A stretch of DNA of 64,000 bases from Flavobacterium potami (GCF_020026915.1 NZ_JAINUY010000005.1:186001-250000); one strand, 5' to 3'. Shown: positions 1 to 7,596, counted from the stretch's first letter. Numbers and translations: made by a program. Notes: generated by a model not told the origin, from the letters alone.

Positions 1-169
1 TAAATAAGTTAAAGCTTTAATTCCGTATTTTGTTTTCTTTGAAAGCACTCATGTAAATTTTAGATTGCAGAATTTAACTCACAGCAAACTCTTGCAAATT
101 ATTGAATAACAAAAGTATGCTTTTTGTTTGAACTATCACAAAGAATAAAGTTAAATTCTACTAAATCTA
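1..169. other. Gene-free left edge
   Basis: AT-rich sequence with no supported ORF, terminator hairpin or promoter that I can see. It lies downstream of the RDD gene. Confidence 0.5.
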
Positions 170-676
170 TCAGATTACTTCCTTTTCTCCGATTAAATCT
201 AAAGAATAAAAAATTTCCATGTCTTGTTCTAAATCTTTTTTCTCCACAACGTAGGTTTTAGAAAAGGAATCATGCCAAAATCTTGCTGATTTACTTAAAA
301 ATGAGAATGCTTCAAATGGAATGAGACGACATAAAGTTCGAAGGCAAATAATTTTAAAACTAGGTTTTATACCATTTTCATCTACCACAATACTCCCCGT
401 AATAATTTTACCAATTGTCCTTCCAAAAAGACTTTCAAAAAACAAATAATAAATCACTGCAAAAGAAAGATATGTCCCTACCGCTCCCATACTAATTATG
501 ATTTCTACCCAAACACTATAAATATCCCATTGGAATACATTTCCTGTAATTACAACTAGAAGAGTAAAAACAAAAATACTTACTGAAATAAAAACAAAAT
601 CAATAATACCGTTAAAAAAACGATCACGATCAGAAGTTAATAATTTCTTTTCCAGTACATATGTAGAATCAGCCAT
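170..676 (-). CDS. RDD family membrane protein
   Basis: Small (168 aa) integral membrane protein of the RDD family, whose roles are mostly unknown (some act as ion antiporters). The family signature is visible as RDRFFNGIID at about residues 17-26, the start of the first hydrophobic segment, followed by a second segment around residues 60-85 and the second family motif FGRTIGKIITG. The start ATG at 676 fits a -7 box at 710-717. It is a single gene; it follows the alpha/beta hydrolase on the same strand but has its own promoter-like box. The substrate cannot be told from sequence. Confidence 0.75.
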   Translation of the reverse strand: MADSTYVLEKKLLTSDRDRFFNGIIDFVFISVSIFVFTLLVVITGNVFQWDIYSVWVEIIISMGAVGTYLSFAVIYYLFFESLFGRTIGKIITGSIVVDENGIKPSFKIICLRTLCRLIPFEAFSFLSKSARFWHDSFSKTYVVEKKDLEQDMEIFYSLDLIGEKEVI

Positions 677-709
677 TTTTCGTTTTGATTATTTGATATT
701 CAAGATTCA

Positions 710-717
710 CAAAAATA
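710..717 (-). promoter_or_regulatory. Promoter -7 box for RDD gene
   Basis: On the minus strand this reads TATTTTTG, an exact match to the Bacteroidota TAnnTTTG box, 33 bp before the start codon. No clear -33 element was seen. Confidence 0.45.
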
Positions 718-735
718 TATCTTTTACTGAATTAA

Positions 736-1248
736 TTACAAAAAATTACTACAAATTAAAGATGCATTTTCTTTTTCTTGATATAAAAGATGATCCTGAT
801 TTCCAATAATCCGATTTGAAATTTTTAAATCTAAAAACCAATTATCATCTGGTGCATTTAAATCTTTATCCCCAAAATAAAGCTTGATTTTGCAAGCGGG
901 AGCTTCAGTTTCAAAACGCAGTCTTGTCGAAGAAACAGCTACCAATTCTGTCACTTTTAAACCTCTTAAAGAAGTTTTCCAAGCAATTGTTCCGCCAATA
1001 CTGAAACCTAAAATTGTAACATTATCCTTTTCTGAATTCAATAAATTAATTACTGCTTTTTCAATTCCCCCATTCAAAAATTGATTATGAATTTCCTTTT
1101 CATTAATTAATGAATCGATATGAGCTAGTTTTAAAACATCATAATATTGAACATCAAATTTCGATTCTAAAATTTCGATGTAATTCTGAATCCATTCCGG
1201 ATTGCCTCCAAATAAATCTGACAACAAAAGCAATCTTGGTTTTTTCAT
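736..1248 (-). CDS. Small alpha/beta hydrolase
   Basis: A 170-aa alpha/beta-hydrolase-fold protein. The nucleophile elbow GFSIGG is at residues 81-86 (Ser83). The likely acid is the Asp in FGDKDLNAP and the likely His is in GNQDHLLY. It has no signal peptide, so it is probably cytoplasmic; the substrate is unknown. I chose the ATG at 1248 rather than an ATG 9 bp upstream because the -7 box at 1255-1262 overlaps that upstream codon; the transcript would then be nearly leaderless. It follows the metZ terminator, so it is a separate unit. Confidence 0.7.
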   Translation of the reverse strand: MKKPRLLLLSDLFGGNPEWIQNYIEILESKFDVQYYDVLKLAHIDSLINEKEIHNQFLNGGIEKAVINLLNSEKDNVTILGFSIGGTIAWKTSLRGLKVTELVAVSSTRLRFETEAPACKIKLYFGDKDLNAPDDNWFLDLKISNRIIGNQDHLLYQEKENASLICSNFL

Positions 1249-1254
1249 ATTTTG

Positions 1255-1262
1255 CAAAACTA
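1255..1262 (-). promoter_or_regulatory. Promoter -7 box, alpha/beta hydrolase
   Basis: Reads TAGTTTTG on the minus strand, matching TAnnTTTG. It sits only 6 bp from the chosen ATG, implying a leaderless or nearly leaderless mRNA. Confidence 0.5.
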
Positions 1263-1269
1263 AAATTAA

Positions 1270-1303
1270 AAAAGGGCTATTTTTTTAAAAAAAATAGCCC
1301 TTC
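1270..1303 (-). terminator. Intrinsic terminator of the metX-thrA-osmC-metZ operon
   Basis: A hairpin with arms AAGGGCTATTTTTTT and its complement (1272-1302), followed on the minus strand by a T-run, 20 bp after the metZ stop codon. Confidence 0.8.
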
Positions 1304-1323
1304 AAAAGTATTATATTTTATGT

Positions 1324-2496
1324 TTAAGCCAAAGCTTGTTTTAAATCTGCAATTACATCTTCAACAGTTTCTAAACCAACAGAAACACGAACCAAACCTT
1401 GCGTGATTCCTACTGCTAATTGATCTTCTTCAGATAATTTGCTGTGTGTTGTTGATGCTGGATGCGTAACAATCGTTTTTACATCGCCAATATTTGCCGA
1501 AAGTGAACAAAGTTTAATCTTGTCTAGGAATTTTCTACCCGCTTCAAGACCTCCTTTAATCTCGATCGCAATAATGTTACCACCTAAACGCATTTGTTTT
1601 TTGGCGATTTCATATTTTGGATGCGATTTCAAGAATGGGTATTTAACACTTTGTACATTCGGATGACTTTCTAAAAATTCAGCAACTTTTAAAGCATTTT
1701 CACAATGTTTGTCTACACGAACCGCCAAAGTTTCTAAACTTTTTGATAAAACCCAAGCGTTAAACGGTGACATTGCTGGCCCTGTATTTCTTGAAAACAA
1801 ATATATTTTACGAATCAATTCTGCTTCTCCAACTGCAACTCCACCTAGCACACGACCTTGTCCGTCCATTAATTTTGTTGCTGAATGAACAACGATATGA
1901 GCTCCATATTTAATAGGCTGTTGAATATATGGTGTTGCAAAACAGTTATCAATGATTAAAATTAGATTGTGTTTTTTTGCAATTTGACCCAACAATTCTA
2001 AATCAATTACATCTACACCAGGATTTGTTGGTGTTTCAGCATAAAGAATTTTAGTATTTGGTTGAATAAAACTTTCAATCGTTTCTGGTTTATTGATGTC
2101 AAAGTAAGAAGTTTCTATTTTCCATTTTGGAAAATACGTCATGAATAACGCATGCGTAGATCCAAAAACACTTCCAGCCGAAACAATATGATCGCCTGAT
2201 TCTAATAATGCAGCAAACGTAGAATAAATTGCAGCCATTCCTGTTGCAAATGCATAACCTGCTTCTGCACCTTCCATTGCACAAACTTTGTCAACAAATT
2301 CTGTTGTATTTGGGTTACTGAAACGAGAGTAAATATTACGAACTTTTTCTTCTGTGAAAGAAGCTCTCATATCCTCTGCATCTTCAAATATAAAACTTGA
2401 AGATAAGTACAAAGGAGTTGAATGTTCTTGGAATTGTGTTTTTTCTAAATGTGTTCTAATGGCTTGTGTTTCAAAACCAAATTCTTCTGTATTCAT
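1324..2496 (-). CDS. metZ: Homoserine-ester sulfhydrylase, MetZ-type (PLP enzyme)
   Basis: Cys/Met-metabolism PLP enzyme of 390 aa. It most likely converts O-acyl-homoserine and sulfide to homocysteine. The PLP lysine is Lys208 in HSATKLMDGQGR; the phosphate/substrate loop YSRFSNPNT is at 56-64. The length and the GQGR motif after the lysine fit the MetZ (O-succinylhomoserine sulfhydrylase) subgroup rather than the longer MetY found at 9017-10321. Because the acyltransferase here is MetX-like, the natural substrate may be O-acetylhomoserine. It is the last gene of the SAM-I-controlled metX-thrA-osmC-metZ unit. Cystathionine gamma-synthase or gamma-lyase activity cannot be excluded. Confidence 0.8.
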   Translation of the reverse strand: MNTEEFGFETQAIRTHLEKTQFQEHSTPLYLSSSFIFEDAEDMRASFTEEKVRNIYSRFSNPNTTEFVDKVCAMEGAEAGYAFATGMAAIYSTFAALLESGDHIVSAGSVFGSTHALFMTYFPKWKIETSYFDINKPETIESFIQPNTKILYAETPTNPGVDVIDLELLGQIAKKHNLILIIDNCFATPYIQQPIKYGAHIVVHSATKLMDGQGRVLGGVAVGEAELIRKIYLFSRNTGPAMSPFNAWVLSKSLETLAVRVDKHCENALKVAEFLESHPNVQSVKYPFLKSHPKYEIAKKQMRLGGNIIAIEIKGGLEAGRKFLDKIKLCSLSANIGDVKTIVTHPASTTHSKLSEEDQLAVGITQGLVRVSVGLETVEDVIADLKQALA

Positions 2497-2521
2497 TGTG
2501 TTGTTGTTTTTTGTTTTTTTT

Positions 2522-2545
2522 GTTTCAAGTTTCAGGTTTCAAGTT
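2522..2545. repeat. Degenerate 7-bp word array (TTTCAAG/TTTCAGG)
   Basis: Three tandem copies of a TTTCAAG-like word between osmC and metZ. Similar arrays with the same or other words occur at 22245-22290, 34624-34698, 36471-36577, 45330-45390 and 55108-55180. Confidence 0.6.
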
Positions 2546-2614
2546 AAAAACTGAACTTAAATTCAAATATTTAGAGTTAATTATCTAATTGCCTAATTAA
2601 CTCATTTTCTAATT

Positions 2615-3040
2615 TTACAAAGCTTCTTTGTTCAAAACCACTTTGTAGTTAATTGTTGCAGTTGGCTCAACCGTTTTGGCAACTGAACAATATTTCTCGA
2701 AAGAAAGTTGTGCTGCTTTTTTTGCTTTTTCAGGATTGATTTCTCCTTCTAAATAAAAAACCACATCGATTTCTTTAAAAGGTTTTGCTTCTCCAACTTG
2801 CACACGAAGTCCTTCAACCTCAGCATCAAATGAAGTGATTTCCTGACGTTGTTTCTTTAAAATTGAAATCATATCAATAGCGCTGCATCCTGCAACTCCC
2901 ATCAATACTAATTCCATTGGACTTGCACCTAAATCGCTTCCACCAAATTCGGCTCTGCTATCAACGTCAACTACGTGTCCGCGTTCATTTTTTACTTTAA
3001 AATGAAATGCGTCATTTACTCTGTTTAAAGTTACTTTCAT
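2615..3040 (-). CDS. OsmC family protein (peroxiredoxin-like)
   Basis: A 141-aa OsmC/Ohr-fold protein. Family members reduce organic peroxides with two cysteines; here Cys52 (GVAGCSAID) and Cys118 (FEKYCSV) keep the 66-residue spacing seen in OsmC. The open frame runs 38 codons further upstream, but that extension is translated from an inverted-repeat element (3070-3154), so I use the ATG at 3040. Lying between thrA and metZ it is probably co-transcribed with the methionine genes, suggesting a role in thiol or sulfur redox balance; that is inference. Confidence 0.82.
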   Translation of the reverse strand: MKVTLNRVNDAFHFKVKNERGHVVDVDSRAEFGGSDLGASPMELVLMGVAGCSAIDMISILKKQRQEITSFDAEVEGLRVQVGEAKPFKEIDVVFYLEGEINPEKAKKAAQLSFEKYCSVAKTVEPTATINYKVVLNKEAL

Positions 3041-3069
3041 TGTGTTGTTATTTTTTTTGTTTTTTATTC

Positions 3070-3154
3070 TTGTCATTGCGAGGAACGAAGCAACCTCACT
3101 ATCACACAAAGCTTGATTTTGCAAATGTGATTGCTTCGTTCCTCGCAATGACAA
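3070..3154. repeat. 85-bp inverted-repeat element (MITE/REP-like)
   Basis: Two perfect 24-bp arms (3070-3093 and 3131-3154) beginning TTGTCATTGCGAGGAACGAA flank a 37-bp centre. The element sits between thrA and osmC and creates a spurious N-terminal extension of the osmC frame. Arms of this kind recur between genes in many Bacteroidota; transcribed, it would form a long stable hairpin within the operon mRNA. Confidence 0.85.
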
Positions 3155-3164
3155 ACTAGACTTT

Positions 3165-5579
3165 TTATCCTCTATCAGATAATCTCAAAATATCTCCGAA
3201 AACTCCTCTTGCCGTTACTGCAGAACCTGCACCGGCTCCTTGAATAACAATTGGGCGATCTCCGTAAGATTCCGTATAAATTTCGAAGAAAGAATCAGAA
3301 CCTTTTAATCCGCCAAGAGCTGTGTCTGATGGAACTGAAACTAATTTTACTTCTAAATTTCCTTTATCATTCTGCAAATCCCCAGACAATTCACCAATAT
3401 ATCTCAACACGTGATTTGGCTGTTGTTCTGCTTTTATTTTAGCATAAATTGGATCGAATTCTTTCAATTTTGTCAAGAAATCGGCTGCGCTTCCTTCACG
3501 TAAATGTTCTGGAATTAAATTCTGAATTGAAATTTCTTCAAACTCATTTTGCAAGTCTAATTCTCTAGCTAAAATTAATAATTTTCTTCCAACATCGTTT
3601 CCGCATAAATCCTCACGCGGATCTGGTTCTGTATATCCGTTATCAATTGCTTCTTGCAAGATTTCGCTGAAAGGAGCATCTTTTGCAGAGAAATTGTTGA
3701 ATAAATAACTCAATGTTCCAGAGAAAACTCCTTTAATTTTAGTGATATTTTCTCCTGAAAGGTGTAGTAATTTAATCGTGTCAATTAACGGTAAACCTGC
3801 ACCAACATTGGTTTCATATAAATAATTCTTTTGGTTTTCTTCTAAAGCACTTCTCAATTCTTTATAAAAACCATAGCTTAATGTATTGGCTACTTTATTT
3901 GAAGAAATCAAGTCAAAACTGTTTTCTACAAGTGTAATATAATTTTCTACAAAAGCAGCACTTGCCGTATTATCAACCGCGATCAAGTTTTCTAAATGGT
4001 GCTCATTCGCGTAAGCGATAATATCTTTTATGGTGTAAGCCTCGCCCTTCGTTGTAATATCTTCTTTCCAACTATTTGTAACGCCATATTTGTTTAAAAG
4101 CAATTTTTTAGAATTCGCTATAGCAAATACATTCAGCTTAATATCTTTACGTTTTTCAATCGCAGCAGCCGATTCTAAAATCTGGTTAATCAAAGTTCCT
4201 CCCACTAATCCGTGACCGAAAATAGCGATGTTGATCTTTTTAGAAACTCCAAAAATTTCACCGTGAATTACGTTTAAGGCTTTGTTTAATTCTTCTTTTT
4301 TAACAACCAAACTCACGTTTTTACCCGTAACAGTGTTGTTGAACAAAATCGGAACAATTTTATTTTTGATTAAAGCCGTATATGGCTTGTGAAAAGTACT
4401 CAAATCCTGACCAATAATCGAAATTACCGATACATTATCTGTTACCGTAATTTGGTTTACGTCTTTAGAATAAAAGTCATTTTCGAATTCTTTTTCTAAT
4501 TCCACAACCGCAGTTGTTGCTTTATCAGTTGCAACTACTAATCCAATTCCTCTTTCTGATGAACCTTGAGAAATGATACTTACACTGATGTTGTGATCGC
4601 CCATTACTTTAAAAATTCGAGCATCAACTCCTGCTTTTCCAAGTAATCCGCGTCCTTCAAGATTTACAAGAGAAACATTTTCTAAAACAGAAAGTGTTTT
4701 AATTCCTTCTTTAGAAGAATCTGAAGTGATTAAAGTTCCACGATTTTCGTGATTGAAAGTATTTAAAATTCGTAACGGAATATTCTTTTCTAACAAAGGA
4801 ATAATCGTTTTAGCATGAAGAATCGTTGCTCCAAAATTTGCCAGCTCATTTGCTTCATTAAATGATAAATATTCGATTTTCTTAGCATCTGCAACCAAAT
4901 CTGGATTTGCCGTGTAGATTCCGTCTACGTGCGTGAAGTTTTGTAGTTCTTCGGCATTTAAATAGTTTGCGATTAACGAAGCGGTATAGTTACTGCCATT
5001 TCTACCTAAAGTAGTTGTGTCGTTGTTGTTATTAGATCCAATGAAACCTGTAACTATATTAACCGTTTCTCCGTTATGTTCTTTAAAATAATTGACTACA
5101 TTTTTCTTTGAAAGCTGTTCTAAAGGCTGTGCGTCACCGAATTTAGAATCGGTTTTCAATAAATCTCTTGTATCTACAAAATTGGCTGGAATTCCTTTTT
5201 CCAACAAAATTGCCGTCAATAATTTAGCCGAAAGCAATTCTCCTTTAGACAAAATCTGATCTTTGATTTTTTTGCTGTAATCGCCAATTAGACTTACACC
5301 TTCAAAAAGTTTGTCTAAGACATTAAATTCTTCAGACAAATCAACTTGTGGGTAATCTGAGATTTGATATTTTTTAAAATTCTCTAATAATTCTTTGTAG
5401 CTGCCATTTTTTGCAGCAATACTTAAGATAAATTCAAGCTCATCTGTTGCGTTTCCGCGTGCAGAAACTACAACAGCGATTTTCTCACCTTGATTTACTT
5501 TATCAACAATGATCGAAACAACTTTATTAAGTCCTTCTCCGTTTGCTAATGATTTACCTCCAAATTTTAATACTTTCAT
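3165..5579 (-). CDS. thrA: Bifunctional aspartokinase/homoserine dehydrogenase I
   Basis: An 804-aa fusion catalysing the first and third steps from aspartate to homoserine. Residues 1 to about 290 are aspartokinase (VLKFGGKSLANGEGL near the N-terminus, VTGFIG and TTLGRNGSNYTA in the middle). About 300-440 is the ACT regulatory region. About 450-804 is homoserine dehydrogenase with the Rossmann motif FGHGLVGG, the catalytic-region motifs SSNKVANTL, YETNVGAGLP, FSGTLSY, GYTEPDPREDL and the C-terminal GAGAG motif. All key motifs are intact, in contrast to the paralogue at 7778-8866. The length matches ThrA (about 820 aa). It starts one base after the metX stop, so translational coupling is likely. 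Confidence 0.95.
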   Translation of the reverse strand: MKVLKFGGKSLANGEGLNKVVSIIVDKVNQGEKIAVVVSARGNATDELEFILSIAAKNGSYKELLENFKKYQISDYPQVDLSEEFNVLDKLFEGVSLIGDYSKKIKDQILSKGELLSAKLLTAILLEKGIPANFVDTRDLLKTDSKFGDAQPLEQLSKKNVVNYFKEHNGETVNIVTGFIGSNNNNDTTTLGRNGSNYTASLIANYLNAEELQNFTHVDGIYTANPDLVADAKKIEYLSFNEANELANFGATILHAKTIIPLLEKNIPLRILNTFNHENRGTLITSDSSKEGIKTLSVLENVSLVNLEGRGLLGKAGVDARIFKVMGDHNISVSIISQGSSERGIGLVVATDKATTAVVELEKEFENDFYSKDVNQITVTDNVSVISIIGQDLSTFHKPYTALIKNKIVPILFNNTVTGKNVSLVVKKEELNKALNVIHGEIFGVSKKINIAIFGHGLVGGTLINQILESAAAIEKRKDIKLNVFAIANSKKLLLNKYGVTNSWKEDITTKGEAYTIKDIIAYANEHHLENLIAVDNTASAAFVENYITLVENSFDLISSNKVANTLSYGFYKELRSALEENQKNYLYETNVGAGLPLIDTIKLLHLSGENITKIKGVFSGTLSYLFNNFSAKDAPFSEILQEAIDNGYTEPDPREDLCGNDVGRKLLILARELDLQNEFEEISIQNLIPEHLREGSAADFLTKLKEFDPIYAKIKAEQQPNHVLRYIGELSGDLQNDKGNLEVKLVSVPSDTALGGLKGSDSFFEIYTESYGDRPIVIQGAGAGSAVTARGVFGDILRLSDRG

Positions 5580-5580
5580 T

Positions 5581-6570
5581 TTATTTCTTTATTGTTTCTG
5601 CCTTAAAAATGTCGGCAAGTAAATGATCTAATTGTTTGTACTCGATTAAAAAAGCGTCGTGTCCGTGAACTGAGACAATTTCGCTATAGAAAACATTGTC
5701 TTTAAACTTCTTCAATTCTTCGTAGGTTTCTACGTTTTCTTTTGCTGTAAAAAACAAATCCGAATTGATTCCGACAATATGAATTGAAGCTTTGGTTTGA
5801 GACATTAAGTTTTCAAAACTTTCACTATTTCTAGTAATATCAATTGTTTTAAGCAACTGATTCATTAATTTATAAGAAGACAATTGAAATCTTTTCTGCA
5901 ATTTTTTTCCGTGATGTGCCAACCAACTTTCAATATTAAAAATCAAAAGATCCTGATTGATGGTACGCTGAAATTTCTCTTTGAATGATTCTGGCGAACG
6001 GTAACAAAGCATCGCATGAATTCTAGCATCTTCAATAGGTTTTGAAGAATTGTTTAGAATTTGTTCCTGTAAAAAGCAGTTCGCAATAAGCCAATCGGTA
6101 GATTTCCAGTCGCTCGCAATCGGAATAAGGTTTTCTGTGATGTTTGGCTCTAAAGCTAAAATTTCCCAAGCAATTCCACCTCCAACAGAACCTCCGATAA
6201 CCGCAAAAAGTTTTTCGATTTCTAATGCTTTTATTCCTTCAATAAAAATTCTAGCAACATCTCTTGCTGTAAAATCATGATAATTATCGATTAAAAAAGA
6301 ATTGCTTCCGTTTCCTGGAATATCAAATGCTAAGATGGTGTAAACAGAAGTGTCAATAGTTTTACCTTCTCCAATTAAATCGTTCCACCAGCCGTTTTCT
6401 CCTGTAACCTGAGAATTTCCTGTTAAGGCATGATTTACCAAAACGATAGGCGCGCTATACAAAGACTTACCTGCCAATGTAAAATTTAATGGTATAGAAT
6501 GATAATTTGCACCACTTTCTGTGATGAAATCTTGAATTATAATAGGGTTTGGTATATTTTCCAATTTCAA
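5581..6570 (-). CDS. metX: Homoserine O-acetyltransferase-like, TTG start
   Basis: A 329-aa alpha/beta-hydrolase-fold acyltransferase. It probably transfers an acetyl group from acetyl-CoA to homoserine. Motifs are VNHALTGNSQV (about 45-55), nucleophile GGSVGG at 126-131 (Ser128), a late Asp in GINSDLFF and His in SVHGHDAFLIE. It is somewhat shorter than typical MetX. No in-frame ATG lies upstream or in the first 120 codons, so translation probably starts at TTG (6570), which is unusual. It is first in the operon metX-thrA-osmC-metZ and lies just downstream of a SAM-I riboswitch, as expected for a methionine gene. Confidence 0.85.
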   Translation of the reverse strand: MKLENIPNPIIIQDFITESGANYHSIPLNFTLAGKSLYSAPIVLVNHALTGNSQVTGENGWWNDLIGEGKTIDTSVYTILAFDIPGNGSNSFLIDNYHDFTARDVARIFIEGIKALEIEKLFAVIGGSVGGGIAWEILALEPNITENLIPIASDWKSTDWLIANCFLQEQILNNSSKPIEDARIHAMLCYRSPESFKEKFQRTINQDLLIFNIESWLAHHGKKLQKRFQLSSYKLMNQLLKTIDITRNSESFENLMSQTKASIHIVGINSDLFFTAKENVETYEELKKFKDNVFYSEIVSVHGHDAFLIEYKQLDHLLADIFKAETIKK

Positions 6571-6618
6571 ATCTGTTGTATTATCTGATTTGTATGTGGA
6601 AATATTAGAAAGAAAAAA

Positions 6619-6632
6619 CTAGTTTAAACTAG
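6619..6632 (-). promoter_or_regulatory. Palindrome CTAGTTTAAACTAG, possible weak riboswitch terminator
   Basis: A perfect 14-bp palindrome flanked on both sides by six As (plus strand), so on the minus strand the hairpin is followed by TTTTTTC. It lies between the SAM-I aptamer and metX and could be the expression platform, but the stem is short and A/T-rich. Confidence 0.35.
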
Positions 6633-6644
6633 AAAAAATCTTGT

Positions 6645-6750
6645 TGTTATCTTTCCACGTTTGGCGTGGTAGAATGTAGCACCTTCTTCGTTTTACCGAA
6701 GGGTTGCTAAGGCTTCATCGGGTCTAATCCCTCGTCCTTTCTTTATAACA
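6645..6750 (-). ncRNA. SAM-I (S-box) riboswitch upstream of metX
   Basis: The minus strand carries the S-box core elements in order: GATGAAGCC (6711-6719), AGCAACC (6702-6708) and AAGGTGCTA (6677-6685). A closing P1 helix pairs TGTTAT (6745-6750) with ATAACA (6645-6650), and a hairpin CCACG-loop-CGTGG (6655-6669) sits at the P4 position. SAM binding would be expected to lower expression of metX-thrA-osmC-metZ. How the switch acts (termination or initiation of translation) is not clear; see the palindrome at 6619-6632. Confidence 0.92.
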
Positions 6751-6778
6751 TTTCAATACGTGTTTGAACTTAACGGTG

Positions 6779-6810
6779 CAAATTAACTACTAATTTCTTT
6801 AACAAACAAA
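6779..6810 (-). promoter_or_regulatory. Promoter of the SAM-I/metX transcript
   Basis: Minus strand: TTTG (-33, 6807-6810), 20 bp, then TTAATTTG (6779-6786), one mismatch from TAnnTTTG. Transcription would start about 6772, some 20 nt before the riboswitch P1. This suggests metX has its own promoter, separate from the upstream leader-peptide unit. Confidence 0.5.
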
Positions 6811-6940
6811 TTTATTCTATATCTGTTTGTTAAATTTCTTGAACATCTTTCAGCAAAAACTATTATACGCAAAAAATTACCGAACAGTAATGCCCAGTAA
6901 AATTAAGCAGGTTTTAACCTAGTTTATGTCACTTCTCTGT

Positions 6941-7144
6941 TTAGATGAAAAGCGTTTCATTTTCTTTTGAATACATCAAAAACAATAAAGAATTCGGTAC
7001 ATTTTTGATTGTACTTTTATCTGCCTCTGTTATTCCGAATCTTGGATGAGCCAATTCGTTTGTTGGCGGCGGCGGATTGTTGTTTTTTGTCCTTCTGTTT
7101 TTCAATTTAGAAATTTTTTCTGTTAAGTAGTTCAATGTGCTCAT
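6941..7144 (-). CDS. Small protein of a TLN/SLLF-MY family, between attenuators and riboswitch
   Basis: A 67-aa protein I do not recognise from any named family. It resembles the 60-aa protein at 10394-10576: both begin M-x-TLN and both end with SLLF-x-MY followed by acidic residues (NSLLFLMYSKENE here). The middle is hydrophilic, with a PPPP stretch near residues 24-27. There is no signal peptide or membrane segment. It follows two tandem leader-peptide/terminator units (7222-7537) and precedes the SAM-I riboswitch, so its expression is probably set by attenuation. The function is unknown; a regulator, adaptor or modified peptide precursor are all possible. Confidence 0.6.
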   Translation of the reverse strand: MSTLNYLTEKISKLKNRRTKNNNPPPPTNELAHPRFGITEADKSTIKNVPNSLLFLMYSKENETLFI

Positions 7145-7221
7145 GATATTTAAGTTTAGTTCAGTTTGCGTTTTATAATGTTTATTTCTCTTTTATCTTT
7201 TTGTTAAATCGTTTTGAAGAA

Positions 7222-7261
7222 TAAAAAAACCCTTTTGGATTTTTAGATACCAAAAGGGTTT
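7222..7261 (-). terminator. Attenuator terminator D
   Basis: A 12-bp perfect stem AAACCCTTTTGG (7227-7238) with 7250-7261, an 11-nt loop, then TTTTTTTATTC on the minus strand. Its 5' arm and loop edge (7246-7255) can instead pair with 7285-7294 at the stop codon of leader D (10 bp, one G-U pair), giving an antiterminator. Confidence 0.85.
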
Positions 7262-7292
7262 AAGTTTTTAAACTCATTTATTCTTTTTAGTA

Positions 7293-7361
7293 TCAACAGA
7301 CCAGCACGCAAATAAGCGCGACAGCAAACATCTTAGTGTTCATCTGTAAGGATTTATTCAT
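7293..7361 (-). CDS. Leader peptide D (22 aa; 16 aa from second ATG)
   Basis: A tiny ORF too short for ordinary gene calling. From the ATG at 7361 it gives 22 aa and from the ATG at 7343 it gives 16 aa; the core reads NTKMFAVALICVLVC. Two Met codons lie at 7 and 11 and two Cys codons at 18 and 22, the last just before UGA. It is followed 32 bp later by terminator D. The sequence GATACTAAAA that overlaps the stop codon can pair with the 5' side of the terminator, so ribosome position would decide termination. It shares the KMF motif with leader C, 100 bp upstream in the same unit. Confidence 0.65.
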   Translation of the reverse strand: MNKSLQMNTKMFAVALICVLVC

Positions 7362-7406
7362 CTGTGATTTATATTTTATTTTAAAATTCTGCATTTGTGT
7401 AAATTA

Positions 7407-7438
7407 AAAAGCCTCCCAAAATTTTTCGGGAGGCTTTT
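7407..7438 (-). terminator. Attenuator terminator C
   Basis: An 11-bp perfect stem AAAAGCCTCCC (7407-7417) with 7428-7438, followed on the minus strand by TTTTTAATTT. Within the 5' arm, 7430-7435 can pair with GAGGCT codons of leader C (7484-7489). Confidence 0.85.
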
Positions 7439-7465
7439 ACTATATATTGTGATTTCTTACAATTT

Positions 7466-7537
7466 TTAAGCAATAGACAACCCAGCCTCGGTAATAACCG
7501 AAATGGCACAAAACATTTTGTTGACTTTTAAGTTCAT
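7466..7537 (-). CDS. Leader peptide C (23 aa)
   Basis: A 23-codon ORF whose central part reads NKMFCAISVITEAGLSIA. Met is at codon 8 and Cys at codon 10. Codons 17-18 (GAG GCT) are the antiterminator: they can pair with AGCCTC in the 5' arm of terminator C. A small hairpin TCGGT-TATT-ACCGA lies just before them. A ribosome stalled at Met8-Cys10 would leave codons 17-18 free, and one that reaches the stop would cover them. It is preceded by a promoter-like pair at 7565-7596. Confidence 0.65.
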   Translation of the reverse strand: MNLKVNKMFCAISVITEAGLSIA

Positions 7538-7564
7538 TTGATTTCTAGTAGTTTTTGGGTATAA

Positions 7565-7596
7565 CAAATATGCAACTATTTTTTTTATTACACAAA
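7565..7596 (-). promoter_or_regulatory. Candidate promoter of leader C-D unit
   Basis: Minus strand: TTTG (7593-7596), 22 bp, then TATTTG (7565-7570), a contracted form of TAnnTTTG. It lies 28 bp before the leader C start codon. Confidence 0.4.

Noticed and set aside
3041..3154. N-terminal extension of osmC (about 38 codons)
   Set aside because: It is the translation of the inverted-repeat element; the conserved OsmC fold begins at the ATG at 3040.
6619..6632. GTTTAAAC-centred palindrome as definite riboswitch terminator
   Set aside because: The stem is only five to seven A/T-rich pairs; kept as a low-confidence feature only.
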